From NCBI GenBank assembly GCA_021613335.1, contig JAJTWR010000099.1, forward strand, positions 57,792 through 121,791: a stretch of DNA of 64,000 nt, in the 5' to 3' direction. This stretch comes from Whitmania pigra. Its lineage: Eukaryota; Annelida; Clitellata; Hirudinida; Haemopidae. The position numbers and the translations under genes were made by a program. The notes beneath the pieces are model-generated. The model did not search any database and had not been told where the DNA came from. It saw nothing but the letters and a program-made list of their open reading frames with translations. Of the stretch, positions 1 to 8,486 are shown piece after piece (the first letter of the stretch is position 1; every line of letters starts with the position of its first letter).

Positions 1-355
1 CACGGCCTTGAAAGCGGAAGCTGTCGTTGACGCCTTTCTTGCGCGGCGAGGGATGGCGGGCGACGTCCTTGAAGAAGCTGGCGAACGCCATGTCGAGATC
101 GCGCAAGGCTTGTTGCCGGCAGGTTTGCGAGACGGTGGCAATTCAATCGTATTGCGAACGCAACGCTGTCAGTTCGCGGGCCTGGCAAGTGTAGTTCAAA
201 CGACTGCCGGCATTGGCTTCATACTGGCGATGCCAGTCCCGACGCTGTTCAAGCCCCGGATTGTAGACAAGGCGACAGACGCTCGGGAACTGCCGGAACA
301 GCCTCTCCTGTTCAGCGCTCGGAAACAGTTTGTAGCGGAAGCCGCGAAGGATCAT
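1..355 (-). pseudogene. tnpB: IS200/IS605-family TnpB (OrfB), nonsense-interrupted and cut by the window edge
   Basis: The minus strand starts at 355 with the typical TnpB N-terminus (MILRGFRYKLFPSAEQERLF), an HTH-type domain of RNA-guided TnpB nucleases. After about 70 codons the frame meets TGA at 145-143. Beyond it the same frame continues with TnpB-like sequence (IATVSQTCRQQALRDLDMAF) to the window edge. Family members usually have Trp at the stop position, so a TGG to TGA change is the simplest reading. The gene is divergent from tnpA, as in IS605-type elements. The catalytic RuvC part lies outside the window, so only the break is certain. Confidence 0.8.
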
Positions 356-385
356 CCCGAATCCTTTGGTCTTGAGGGAAACAGG

Positions 386-859
386 ATGTCAGAAAACACC
401 GATGTTCGCAAGGGAAGACATGTCATCCATGCCCTACACGCTCACTTGGTCTTCATTACAAAATATCGCCGCGATGCCCTGTCCGAACTCGCGATCCGCG
501 ACCTGTCGCGCATCTTTGCCAAGGTCTGCCAGGATTTCCAGGCGGAACTGATCGAGTGCAACGGCAAGGACGACCACGTTCACCTGCTGGTCGTGTATCC
601 GCCGAAAGTGGCGCTGTCGAAATTGGTCAACAGCCTGAAAGGCGTTTCAAGCCGCCTGTTGCGCGAATGGCGACATGAAGTGCGGGGCCGCTACAAGGAC
701 GGCGCGCTCTGGTCGCCATCCTACTTCGTTGCATCCTGCGGCGGCGCACCGCTGACCATCATCGCCGAATACGTCAAATCCCAAAGAGAAACGCCCTGCG
801 GGCGCTCTCGCTTGCCTTCCCGTCCTGAAGGACGGGATTTCTCGCGAGGAAACCGATGA
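386..859 (+). CDS. tnpA: IS200/IS605-family Y1 transposase TnpA
   Basis: A protein of about 157 residues beginning MSENTDVRKGRHVIHALHAH. It carries the features of the single-strand HUH/Y1 transposases: an early HLVFITKYRR strand, the metal-binding DDHVHLLV (HUH) motif, the ALWSPSYFVASCGG segment, and the candidate catalytic tyrosine in AEYVKSQ. The enzyme excises and inserts single-stranded IS DNA using subterminal hairpins. ATG 386 is chosen because homology starts there, although the frame is open further upstream. The last 20 or so residues are translated from the element's right-end hairpin region, so the C-terminus is unusually long. Confidence 0.88.
   Translation: MSENTDVRKGRHVIHALHAHLVFITKYRRDALSELAIRDLSRIFAKVCQDFQAELIECNGKDDHVHLLVVYPPKVALSKLVNSLKGVSSRLLREWRHEVRGRYKDGALWSPSYFVASCGGAPLTIIAEYVKSQRETPCGRSRLPSRPEGRDFSRGNR
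819..836. repeat. Right-end subterminal hairpin of the IS200/IS605 element
   Basis: CCCGTCC (819-825), loop TGAA, GGACGGG (830-836) form a perfect 7-bp stem just inside the 3' end of tnpA. A second small dyad (GCCC TGC GGGC) lies upstream near 793-803. Subterminal hairpins of this kind are what TnpA recognises in this family. The exact cleavage site cannot be fixed here. Confidence 0.6.
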
Positions 860-891
860 TTCGCCACCCGGCAGAAGAGTGAAACGATCCG

Positions 892-1812
892 ATGCAGGTC
901 TATCTTCCCGTAGCCGCAATCTCCGTCGATGCGCTGACGGTTCTGGTTCTGGGTACGATCGTTGGCTTCATGTCCGGTCTGTTCGGGGTCGGGGGAGGAT
1001 TTTTGATGACGCCGCTGCTGATCTTCCTGGGTGTGCCGCCAGCCATCGCGGTCGGCACACAGGCCAATCAGCTGGTCGGCGCCTCGGTATCCGGGGTTAT
1101 CGCCCATACACGACGCGGCGGAGTCGATTTTCGCATGGGTAGCATCATGCTCGCCGGCGGCCTGGCCGGATCGCTGATCGGCGTTGCATGGTTTGGCGTG
1201 TTGCAGCGCTTAGGCCAGATCGATCTGGTCATTTCGCTGATGTACGTTCTGGTCCTGGGCGCGGTTGGCAGCTTGATGCTGGTCGAAAGCGTCAAAGCCA
1301 TGTTCAAGCGATACCGCGCTGGCGGTGGACGGCGGCGCTTGCATCAGCATTATTGGCTGCACGGCCTGCCGTGGAAAATGCGCTTTCCTAAATCGCGCCT
1401 GTATATCTCAGCGCTGGCGCCGCTGGCGATCGGGCTGCTGGGCGGTGTCATCGTCGCCATCATGGGGGTCGGCGGCGGCTTTTTCATGGTGCCGGCGATG
1501 ATCTACCTCCTCGGCATGCCAACCGCTGTCGTGGCCGGAACGTCGTTGTTTCAGATCATCTTCGTCACCGCCGCCGTTACCGTGTTGCATGCCGTGACCA
1601 ACCATACGGTTGATATCGTACTGGCCTTGCTGCTGTTGGTCGGCGGGGTGGTCGGAGCGCAGTTCGGCAGCCGCTTTGCCAGCAGGCTGCGCGGCGAACA
1701 AGCGCGCGCTCTGCTGGCACTGCTGGTTTTGACGGTGGCGGTCAAGCTTGGCTTCGATCTCATCATGCCACCGGCAGAGCTCTTTTCTCTTACCGTTCAC
1801 GGGCGGTCATGA
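892..1812 (+). CDS. TauE/SafE family sulfite/organosulfonate exporter-like membrane protein
   Basis: 306 residues, strongly hydrophobic, with the internal duplication typical of TauE/SafE (PF01925). The half-repeats are GLFGVGGGFLMTPLLIFLGV near residue 30 and MGVGGGFFMVPAMIYLLGM near residue 190, each followed by a GT(Q/S)xxQ-type segment. Predicted inner-membrane permease for sulfite, sulfoacetate or a similar anion; the substrate is not readable from sequence. The last codons overlap the start of the next gene (ATGA at 1809), so the two are probably co-translated. In alphaproteobacteria this family is often paired with the TIGR02186 protein, as here. Confidence 0.85.
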   Translation: MQVYLPVAAISVDALTVLVLGTIVGFMSGLFGVGGGFLMTPLLIFLGVPPAIAVGTQANQLVGASVSGVIAHTRRGGVDFRMGSIMLAGGLAGSLIGVAWFGVLQRLGQIDLVISLMYVLVLGAVGSLMLVESVKAMFKRYRAGGGRRRLHQHYWLHGLPWKMRFPKSRLYISALAPLAIGLLGGVIVAIMGVGGGFFMVPAMIYLLGMPTAVVAGTSLFQIIFVTAAVTVLHAVTNHTVDIVLALLLLVGGVVGAQFGSRFASRLRGEQARALLALLVLTVAVKLGFDLIMPPAELFSLTVHGRS

Positions 1813-2546
1813 AGGCGCTTGGATTGTTGGCGCTCATTCTCGCCCTCGCTAACGCCAGCCAGGCCCGCGCTCAAGCCCTGATCGCCGATCTCACCAGCCA
1901 TCTGATCGCCATTACCACCGGTTTCACCGGCACTGATGTCGTGCTGTTCGGCGCCATCGATAGCGATGGCGACGTCATGGTCGTGGTGCGCGGCCCCGAA
2001 ACCGCCGTCACCATCCGGCGCAAGGAACCGGTCCTTGGAATCTGGCTCAACCGGACCGCGGTTACTTTTTCCGCCGTACCGCAATATTATGCCGTGGCGG
2101 CCACCCGTCCCTTGACCGAGATTGCCCAAGCCGAAACCCTGCACCGCCAACAGATCGGCATCGACTATATTGCGCTTGCTCCCCAGGGCCGCCCGAGCGC
2201 CGATATGCTGGCCGGTTTTCGCGCCGCTTTGATCGAGGGTAAAATCGCTGACGGTTTGTGGCTGCGACCAGTTGGCGCGGTCAAATTCATCGGCGGGCGC
2301 TTGTTTCGCACCACCATCGCCCTGCCAGCCAATGTGCCAACCGGTCGCTACCAGGTGACAACCTACTTGTTGCGCCGTGGCGAAGTGGTCGCGGCCCAAG
2401 CAACGCCGCTGCTGGTCAGCCAGCTTGGCATGTCGGCTGAGATTGCCAGTTTTGCCTATCGTCAATCGCTTTGGTACGGGATCGTTGCCGTGCTTTTGGC
2501 AGCCGTGGCAGGATGGGGCGCCAGCCTTATTTTCCGCCGTCGCTAA
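1809..2546 (+). CDS. TIGR02186 family protein (exported, C-terminal membrane anchor)
   Basis: 245 residues. An N-terminal signal sequence (LGLLALILALANASQARAQ) is followed by a beta-rich periplasmic region with conserved TGTDVVLFGAID and VVVRGPETAVTIRRK segments. A single C-terminal transmembrane helix (about 222-241) ends in a short basic tail. This matches the TIGR02186 family, whose function is unknown but which accompanies TauE/SafE-like permeases. The start overlaps the permease stop by 4 bases. A role in anion export or assembly of the permease is inferred from the pairing only. Confidence 0.8.
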   Translation: MKALGLLALILALANASQARAQALIADLTSHLIAITTGFTGTDVVLFGAIDSDGDVMVVVRGPETAVTIRRKEPVLGIWLNRTAVTFSAVPQYYAVAATRPLTEIAQAETLHRQQIGIDYIALAPQGRPSADMLAGFRAALIEGKIADGLWLRPVGAVKFIGGRLFRTTIALPANVPTGRYQVTTYLLRRGEVVAAQATPLLVSQLGMSAEIASFAYRQSLWYGIVAVLLAAVAGWGASLIFRRR

Positions 2547-2570
2547 CCCTTGATCGCAGGAGATGGACTT

Positions 2571-3050
2571 GTGCCGGACACTTTAGCCAATCCGCGCGTT
2601 TTCCTGGTCGTGGTCGATGACAGCCCGGAACTGAAAGTTGCATTGCATTATGCCTGTTTGCGCGCCCAACATACCGGCGGACGGGTAGCATTGCTCTATA
2701 CTATGGAGCCGATCGATTCCCAAGCCTGGATGACAGTTGAAAATTTAATGCGAGAAGAGCGGCGGGAGCAAGCAGAAGAAATAGTAAAAAAATTGAGCCA
2801 AGAAGTTTATGACTGGTCAGGAACCATGCCAATAGTTTATTTAAGAGAAGGCATGATCCATCAAGAGTTATTAAAGCTTATAGAAGAAGATCCTACAATT
2901 TCAATTTTAGTACTCGGCGCTTCCGCCGGCTCAGAGGGGCCAGGGCCGCTGGTATCGTATCTGGTCGGAAAATTGTCCGGCCGCTTGCGCGTGCCGGTCA
3001 CAATCGTGCCCGGCACGCTGACCGACGATCAGTTGGCCGTTCTTACCTGA
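2571..3050 (+). CDS. Universal stress protein (UspA family)
   Basis: 159 residues from GTG 2571, chosen because AGGAG at 2558-2562 sits 8 bases upstream; an upstream TTG at 2550 lacks such a site. Usp fold features: N-terminal strand RVFLVVVDDSPE with the nucleotide-proximal Asp, and the C-terminal LVLGASAGSEGPGPLVSYL segment ending in VPVTIVPG. It follows TauE/SafE and TIGR02186 in the same direction and is probably co-transcribed. The middle of the gene (about 2735-2925) uses TTA, ATA, AGA and GTA codons rare in its neighbours, although the protein stays family-like. Confidence 0.88.
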   Translation: MPDTLANPRVFLVVVDDSPELKVALHYACLRAQHTGGRVALLYTMEPIDSQAWMTVENLMREERREQAEEIVKKLSQEVYDWSGTMPIVYLREGMIHQELLKLIEEDPTISILVLGASAGSEGPGPLVSYLVGKLSGRLRVPVTIVPGTLTDDQLAVLT

Positions 3051-3146
3051 CCGCCTCTTGATTCGATCCGCAAACCAGACCAGATTAGTACACTATTGAG
3101 CGAGGCATCCCGTCCGTATCAAAGCCGATCAATCGAGGCGCCAGCA

Positions 3147-3698
3147 ATGTTTATCCAAACCGAAACCACCCCCAACCCCGCCACGCTGAAGTTTCTCCCC
3201 GGCCTGCCGGTGATGACCAGCGGCTCAGCGCAGTTTTCAGCCCCAGCGCAGGCTGAACGCTCGCCGCTCGCCCAGCGCTTGTTCGCTCTGGATGGGGTGG
3301 CCGGAGTGTTTCTCGGCGCCGATTTCGTGTCGGTCACCAAGGCGCCGTCAGCAACGTGGGAGGAATTGAAAATCTTGGTGCTCAGCGCCTTGATGGCGCA
3401 TTTTACCGCCAACCACCCGGTAACGATCGAGAGCGAAAAAGAGCATGAACGCTTCGATGAAGCCGACCGGACCATCGTCGAACAAATCAAAGCGCTGATC
3501 GAAACCCGCGTGCGCCCGGCCGTGGCGCAAGATGGCGGCGATATCGTGTTTCGCAGCTTCGATAACGGGGTGGTGTCCCTCAATATGCGAGGCGCTTGCG
3601 CCGGCTGCCCGAGCTCAACGGCAACTTTGAAGATGGGCATCGAAAACATGCTGAAACATTACGTGCCGGAAGTAACCGAGGTTCGCGCCGTCGCCTGA
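3147..3698 (+). CDS. NifU/Nfu-type iron-sulfur cluster scaffold protein
   Basis: 183 residues. The N-terminal Nfu_N domain starts MFIQTETTPNPATLKFLPG, the standard start of this family, which is why ATG 3147 is preferred over upstream codons. The C-terminal NifU domain (about 105-180) contains the cluster-binding CAGC motif in MRGACAGCPSSTATLK. The protein carries and delivers Fe-S clusters to apo-enzymes. No isc/suf genes lie nearby. Several proteins in this window need clusters (formate dehydrogenase, glutamate synthase, IspG), but no direct link is shown. Confidence 0.92.
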   Translation: MFIQTETTPNPATLKFLPGLPVMTSGSAQFSAPAQAERSPLAQRLFALDGVAGVFLGADFVSVTKAPSATWEELKILVLSALMAHFTANHPVTIESEKEHERFDEADRTIVEQIKALIETRVRPAVAQDGGDIVFRSFDNGVVSLNMRGACAGCPSSTATLKMGIENMLKHYVPEVTEVRAVA

Positions 3699-3824
3699 CC
3701 GCCGCCACTGGATTGAATTTGACGTTTGCTCGATGCCGGTATCCAAGGGGATCGAATGTCGGAAGCGGACCGCTAGCGTCGCTGTTGCCCAAGAGCGGCG
3801 GCCGATGATAAATTGGCCGACGAT

Positions 3825-5528
3825 ATGATGGCTGATCGGCGCATATTCCAACCCCGCTTCCAGCGCGCCATGCTGCGGGTTGGTCTTGGAGTTTTAACCC
3901 TGGAAGCGGTCGTTGCCCTGTCGATCGCTTATACCGCGCAAGCGCCGTCGCGCACCGTCATGGTGAATCTGAGGCTCGATCCGCCAGCGTTTGAAGCGCC
4001 CGCGAGACGCGGCGTGGTCGTGCCGCTGACGATTCTCGAGCCGCCGCCGCGGCCAGCGCCGGTGGTTTTGCCGCCGGAAAGCGCTGCTTTGGCCTATCGC
4101 GGTCATGTCGATGAGCTGATCGGTCCAAAAGCGCTTCGCCCGCTTGGCGACGCGGGCAGCGGCGACAGGAAATGGGAAGACCTCTTGCCTCGGCGCCGCG
4201 ATCGGCCTGTCGCCAGAGCGCTACCGCCGCCGCTGACAAAATCAGACGGATTGTTCCGCCGGGCGCCGGGCGTCGCGGGCGATGTCGCGCCATCGGCATG
4301 GGGCGACGACTCGCGGCAAATGGCGCAGGCAACGATAGACCAGCCGATGGCGGAAATCTCGCCGGGTATCGCGCAAAAACAACGCATCGTCGATGCATTG
4401 TCGCCGCAATCGGGGATGGTCTTGCAACCCGAAGATCAAGAACAGCGTTGGAGCGCACAATCCCCCGGGTTCGTCGAGCGCATGAGGCGGGCGGTCGCAA
4501 GTCTGCTTTTGGCTGAAGGCGAGGGATCGTCCTGGCAGGCGCAAAGGCGGGCCGTGGAACAGCTGGATCGAGCCATGGGCGAGCCGTGCGATGGCGCAGC
4601 GTGCAATACGGCGGCTTGGCCAGGTGCATGGGCCAATGGCGGCGAGATCGCGATCGGCAGTTTCAATGTGCATGCGATATTCGATTATAGCCAGCATCTC
4701 AACCTCGGCAGCGGTCAGCCGCGTTATCTGCCCTATAGCTTAACCGCCGATGCCCGCTCGCTGACGGCATTGTTTCAGGATATCGATTATGCGTTGTACG
4801 AAGGAACGCATATTCCAGGGATATTCTTGCGCCGCCTGCCGCACGATATTGCCTCGCTACCGCAAGCCGACGATCGCAAAATGCTGTTCGTTCGCGCGAT
4901 ACTGCCCTTGATCGTGCATGAAAATGAAAAAAACCTCACCATCCGCCGGCGCGTACTGGCATTGGCCCCGGATATCGAGACGCGTGCAGCGCTGACGGCA
5001 AAAGATCAGGAGTTTATCGACGAAATTCTGGGCCACTTCCGCTTGCCCCGCTTCGATCTAGGCGAATTGCTCGCCCGGATCGATATCGTGCCGCCATCGC
5101 TGGCCCTGGCACAGGCTGCCGAGGAAAGTGGCTGGGGCACATCGCGCATGGTGCGCGAAGGCAATGCGTTGTTTGGCGAAGTCACCTGGCGAATCATCGG
5201 AGCCGCCGAAAATGCCAGGATCGTGCGCGAACAGCGGCTGTTCGAGGATCTGGCAACCGGCGTCGCCGCCTATATGCGCAACCTGAACACCCACCGCGCC
5301 TATGAGGCGTTCCGCCGCCGCCGGGCGGCAATTCGCGCCGCCGGCGGCATACCCGACGGCCCATCCCTGACGCCGTATCTACAGCGCTATTCCGAACGCG
5401 GCGATAGTTACGTGCAAACCATCCGCAATCTAATCGCCCTCAATAATCTGTTCACCTTCGACAGGGTGAAATTCCGCAACGCGCCCAACGCCACCGAAAG
5501 TGTCAACCAAGATCGCCGCTCTCAATAA
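3825..5528 (+). CDS. Glucosaminidase domain protein (Bax-like), membrane-anchored
   Basis: About 567 residues. An N-terminal membrane segment (LGVLTLEAVVALSIAY) is followed by a long proline- and arginine-rich periplasmic region and a C-terminal glucosaminidase domain (PF01832, roughly residues 370-530). The key motif is AQAAEESGWGTSR followed by GNALFGE; the Glu of EESGWG is the presumed catalytic acid. Probable peptidoglycan N-acetylglucosaminidase acting in the cell wall. No clear ribosome site separates ATG 3825 from ATG 3828 or TTG 3813, so the start is uncertain by a few codons. It converges with the deacetylase gene, overlapping by 7 bp. Confidence 0.78.
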   Translation: MMADRRIFQPRFQRAMLRVGLGVLTLEAVVALSIAYTAQAPSRTVMVNLRLDPPAFEAPARRGVVVPLTILEPPPRPAPVVLPPESAALAYRGHVDELIGPKALRPLGDAGSGDRKWEDLLPRRRDRPVARALPPPLTKSDGLFRRAPGVAGDVAPSAWGDDSRQMAQATIDQPMAEISPGIAQKQRIVDALSPQSGMVLQPEDQEQRWSAQSPGFVERMRRAVASLLLAEGEGSSWQAQRRAVEQLDRAMGEPCDGAACNTAAWPGAWANGGEIAIGSFNVHAIFDYSQHLNLGSGQPRYLPYSLTADARSLTALFQDIDYALYEGTHIPGIFLRRLPHDIASLPQADDRKMLFVRAILPLIVHENEKNLTIRRRVLALAPDIETRAALTAKDQEFIDEILGHFRLPRFDLGELLARIDIVPPSLALAQAAEESGWGTSRMVREGNALFGEVTWRIIGAAENARIVREQRLFEDLATGVAAYMRNLNTHRAYEAFRRRRAAIRAAGGIPDGPSLTPYLQRYSERGDSYVQTIRNLIALNNLFTFDRVKFRNAPNATESVNQDRRSQ

Positions 5529-6676
5529 GCCGAGCGGATCGGCTTGTCGCCGCGGACGACAAATTGCGCGCCAAACCAGCGCCAGCGGGTTTCATCGACC
5601 GGCATGGTGCAATTCAACCGCATGCGACCAGGCGGCAAAGGGTCGGGGATGTGTAACTCGACGCGCCGGCTGCCAGGCGATTCCAACGCCATCCGGCCAA
5701 CCCCCGAAATGAAACAGGCCAGATTAGCCAAATCGCCCGCCAGCGCATCGACGGTAAAACCAATATGAGGAGGATTTTCTGACAGCATCATATCCTCTGG
5801 GATCATATCGCTGACCAGCAGCGGTAATGCTTGCGCCGCCAATCGGAAGCGATCGGTCGAACCGTAAAGATCGTTGAGCGGAAAACGCGGCAGAGCAAAA
5901 AAATCGTCCCGGCCATGGGCAACGCCAGAATGCTGGCCAAAGGCCGCCTGATAACCAAGAGACTGCGCCATCTTACCTAAGGCCGCGCTATGTTCGCCAT
6001 AAGGCCAGGCAAGCAGAGCAGGGCGAATGCCGGTTTCCGCCTTGATGCGGTCAGCCGCCCGCTGAAGCTGACCCAGGACATAGGCGCGGTCCTGTTGCAG
6101 TAAGCGTGGATGCGAGGCGGTCAGACTGCCGATGGTCGCCAGCCCCGACGAAGCCAATTCGCGAATCTGCGACCAACTCATCACATCGCCGCCGCGATCG
6201 ACCGTGTCAGTCGTGACGAATAAGGTGAACGGCAATCCCATCTTCCGCAGACGCGGCCAGGCTTCGGTAAAAACCGAGGAATGAGTCTGATCGATGGTCA
6301 GGCCGATGCTGCGTTCGGGTAGCGGCTTGTTGGCGCGTAAGGCGGCGATGATCTCCGGTACCGGCAAAACCGTATAATCGCCGCCGCGCAGCTCTTCCAA
6401 ATGCGCTTGAAATTGATCGAGTCCAATGCCGCTCCCTCGATAGGCGTCATCGCCAAAGCGGCCGTAAACAAAGATCACCGCCCGCGGCAGGGTATCGCCG
6501 CTCAAAGATTGCGCATGAGCCGCTGCCAATATGCAGCCACTTACCCCCGCCGCCAGCGCCAACGCAAACGCCAACGCAAACGCCAACCGTCGCGCCAAAG
6601 CCCGCCATCGGCAAAAAGAACGGTAAAAAAACCGAGACAAGCGCAAAATCAGGAATCCTGCCCAAAGAAAAATCAT
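5522..6676 (-). CDS. Polysaccharide deacetylase family protein
   Basis: 384 residues from the ATG at 6676; the frame is open further upstream but that part is the decayed vanX-like gene. The N-terminus has an arginine-rich membrane anchor followed by an Ala/Phe/Leu segment encoded by a short 12-bp repeat (6552-6590). The carbohydrate esterase-4-like domain shows AVIFVYGRFGDD, SIGLTIDQTHSS in place of the usual TFDDG motif, FTLFVTTDTVD, and LLAWPYGEHS. The first metal-binding Asp pair is altered to IDQT, so activity is uncertain. The C-terminal region after residue 300 is unassigned. Probably periplasmic, membrane-tethered. Confidence 0.72.
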   Translation of the reverse strand: MIFLWAGFLILRLSRFFYRSFCRWRALARRLAFALAFALALAAGVSGCILAAAHAQSLSGDTLPRAVIFVYGRFGDDAYRGSGIGLDQFQAHLEELRGGDYTVLPVPEIIAALRANKPLPERSIGLTIDQTHSSVFTEAWPRLRKMGLPFTLFVTTDTVDRGGDVMSWSQIRELASSGLATIGSLTASHPRLLQQDRAYVLGQLQRAADRIKAETGIRPALLAWPYGEHSAALGKMAQSLGYQAAFGQHSGVAHGRDDFFALPRFPLNDLYGSTDRFRLAAQALPLLVSDMIPEDMMLSENPPHIGFTVDALAGDLANLACFISGVGRMALESPGSRRVELHIPDPLPPGRMRLNCTMPVDETRWRWFGAQFVVRGDKPIRSAY

Positions 6677-6689
6677 ATCGCGCTCGTTG

Positions 6690-7087
6690 AAGTATAGATA
6701 GCTTTGCCGCTCTTGTCTTGCGGCGTCAATTCTCCATCGACCGTGAAGCAAGCGCGCCATCCTCGATCGATGGACAGGCAAGACCGGCGGTAAAACAGCC
6801 GACAATGCCGCGCCTTGTTGTAACGATCCGAGCCAGCAGCGCTCAAGCAACGGCGAACCGGTGCGCGGATCGGCAATAAATCGACGTTGAGCGGCAATTC
6901 CATGAAATCCATTGCGCCGCCGACGGGCGACAGGCATCAAATAAGCATAACCGCCACCCCAGCTGTCGCGCCAGATCAACCGCGCGACACAATGATTGAG
7001 CAGAATCGATTGAACAGCATTCCGGTGCAGAAAACACCCAACCCTGCGATGGATCGACCGGTCAGCCGGCGCAATGGCAGCCAGCAT
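6690..7087 (-). pseudogene. Decayed D-alanyl-D-alanine dipeptidase (VanX/DdpX-like)
   Basis: Three short stretches in two minus-strand frames line up in the order of a VanX/DdpX dipeptidase. RSIHRRVGCFLH (near 7050) is followed in another frame by VDLARQLGWRLCLFDACRP and AQWISW (6975-6900), then back in the first frame by FIADPRTGSP (near 6865). FDACRP is the family's substrate-binding arginine motif. Two or more shifts separate the pieces, and the C-terminal metal site (EWWH) was not found. A dead gene wedged between tsaB and the deacetylase. The ends are approximate. Confidence 0.55.
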
Positions 7088-7128
7088 GAAAACCGTCCAG
7101 AGCGAAAGCGAATGACGCGGGTGTCGCC

Positions 7129-7845
7129 ATGACCTTGTGGCTGGCCGTAAACAGCGCCGCCGCCACCTTATCGGTGGCGGCGTTCGATCAGGCTCGCGAC
7201 ATTTTGCTGGCTCAGACAACCCAACCGATGCAACGCGGCCAGGCTGAAGCCCTGCTGCCGGCGATCGCGGCCACGCTGGATCAGGCGCAGCGCAGCGTCA
7301 ACGCTCTCGATGCGCTGGCCGTTACCGTTGGGCCGGGCTCCTTTACCGGCATCCGGGTTGGGCTGGCGGCGATGCGCGGATTGGCTATGGCGTTGCAGCG
7401 CCCCTTGGTCGGCATCACCTGCACCGAAGCCGCGCGAGCCGCCCTGCCGTCCGCCGATCGTCACCGGCGGGTACTGGTGCTGATCGATAGCAAGCGGGCC
7501 GATGTTTTCGCCCAGGCTTTCGACGCCGACGGACAGGCATTGCAAGCGCCAGCGCAATGGACACAGGCCGAATTGCCACACCGTCTGGCCAGCTTGGCAT
7601 CGAACGGGGAAGGCGTGCTGGTGATCGGCGACGCCGCCGCAGCGGCGCCGTTAGACCTGGCGACAACTCTGGCAGTGGAAATTCGTCCGACGCCGCCGCC
7701 GCCCGCTGTGGCGGTGGCTCGCTTGGCCGCCCAACGCTGGCAGCCGGGCGATCCGCCCCCCCCACCGGCAAGACCGCTCTATATCCGCCCGCCCGACGCC
7801 AGCTTGCCGCGATCGGGCGGCGCCTTGCGCAATCATGCGCCATGA
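7129..7845 (+). CDS. tsaB: tRNA N6-threonylcarbamoyladenosine synthesis protein TsaB
   Basis: 238 residues of the actin-like ASKHA fold. LWLAVNSAAATLSVAAFD at the N-terminus and the signature VTVGPGSFTGIRVGLAAMRG with the following LVGITCTEA identify TsaB, the partner that activates TsaD in t6A37 tRNA modification. The C-terminal PLYIRPPDA segment is also typical. It overlaps rimI by 4 bases (ATGA at 7842), the common tsaB-rimI arrangement in proteobacteria. The protein is cytoplasmic and has lost its own catalytic site as in all TsaB. Confidence 0.93.
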   Translation: MTLWLAVNSAAATLSVAAFDQARDILLAQTTQPMQRGQAEALLPAIAATLDQAQRSVNALDALAVTVGPGSFTGIRVGLAAMRGLAMALQRPLVGITCTEAARAALPSADRHRRVLVLIDSKRADVFAQAFDADGQALQAPAQWTQAELPHRLASLASNGEGVLVIGDAAAAAPLDLATTLAVEIRPTPPPPAVAVARLAAQRWQPGDPPPPPARPLYIRPPDASLPRSGGALRNHAP

Positions 7846-8300
7846 CCGGTTTGCAGATACAACCCGCAGGCGCTGCCCATAACGAAGTGTTGGCGCACTT
7901 GCATCGCCAGTGTTTTCACCAGGAATGGCGCGCCAGCGCTTTTGCCGAGCTGCTCAACAGCCCGGGCTGCTTTGCCCTGTTGGCAGTTGTCAACGATCGA
8001 CCGGCAGGGTTCGCTCTCGCGCGAGTGGCGATCGGCGAAGGCGAGATCCTGTCGCTTGGCGTGCTGCCGCGTCAACGCGAAAAAGGCGTTGGCCGCTTTC
8101 TGCTGGCCGGGCTGACCGCATATGTCGCGCGCAATGGCGGCGTGCATCTGTTCTTGGAAGTGTCGGAAAACAACCATCCGGCGCGGATGCTTTACGGCAG
8201 CGCAGGCTTTCATGACGTTGGAAAACGGCGCAATTATTATATCGGCCAGAATGGCAAACCCGAAACCGCCATCATCATGCGGCGGGAGTTGGCCGGATGA
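7842..8300 (+). CDS. rimI: Ribosomal-protein-alanine N-acetyltransferase RimI
   Basis: 152-residue GNAT acetyltransferase. The acetyl-CoA loop is LPRQREKGVGRFLLAGL, preceded by EILSLGVL, and the C-terminal LEVSENNHPARMLYGSAGF segment is a typical RimI-type motif. It is translationally coupled to tsaB and starts at ATG 7842 inside the tsaB stop region. RimI acetylates the N-terminus of ribosomal protein S18; the substrate here is inferred from family and gene order. The last 20 residues after GKRRNYY match the family ending. Confidence 0.9.
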   Translation: MTGLQIQPAGAAHNEVLAHLHRQCFHQEWRASAFAELLNSPGCFALLAVVNDRPAGFALARVAIGEGEILSLGVLPRQREKGVGRFLLAGLTAYVARNGGVHLFLEVSENNHPARMLYGSAGFHDVGKRRNYYIGQNGKPETAIIMRRELAG

Positions 8301-8357
8301 GCTGCTGGAATGAAATCAATCCTGTTCGCATCCTCAAAGACCATGAAGCGCCTTGGG

Positions 8358-8395
8358 TTGACAGCGTCGATAGTATATCGATAGATTTTATCTAT
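8358..8395 (+). promoter_or_regulatory. Candidate fds promoter with LysR-type palindrome
   Basis: TTGACA at 8358-8363 and TAGATT at 8382-8387 form a -35/-10 pair with an 18-bp spacer. ATAGAT-TTT-ATCTAT (8381-8395) is a perfect inverted repeat overlapping the -10, with a T-N11-A-like layout seen in LysR-type operators. A further self-complementary TATCGATA sits at 8376-8383. The elements lie about 90 bases before fdsG in the only sizeable spacer of this region. Known fds operons can be controlled by a LysR regulator, but no such gene is in the window. Predicted from pattern only. Confidence 0.45.
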
Positions 8396-8486
8396 TAAAG
8401 CTTCGATAATATCAATTTGCTTTCCTGGAACAACCGGGGCCCCATGCCATGAAGCGGATCAAGATATCTGCCGGGAGAGATAAAAT

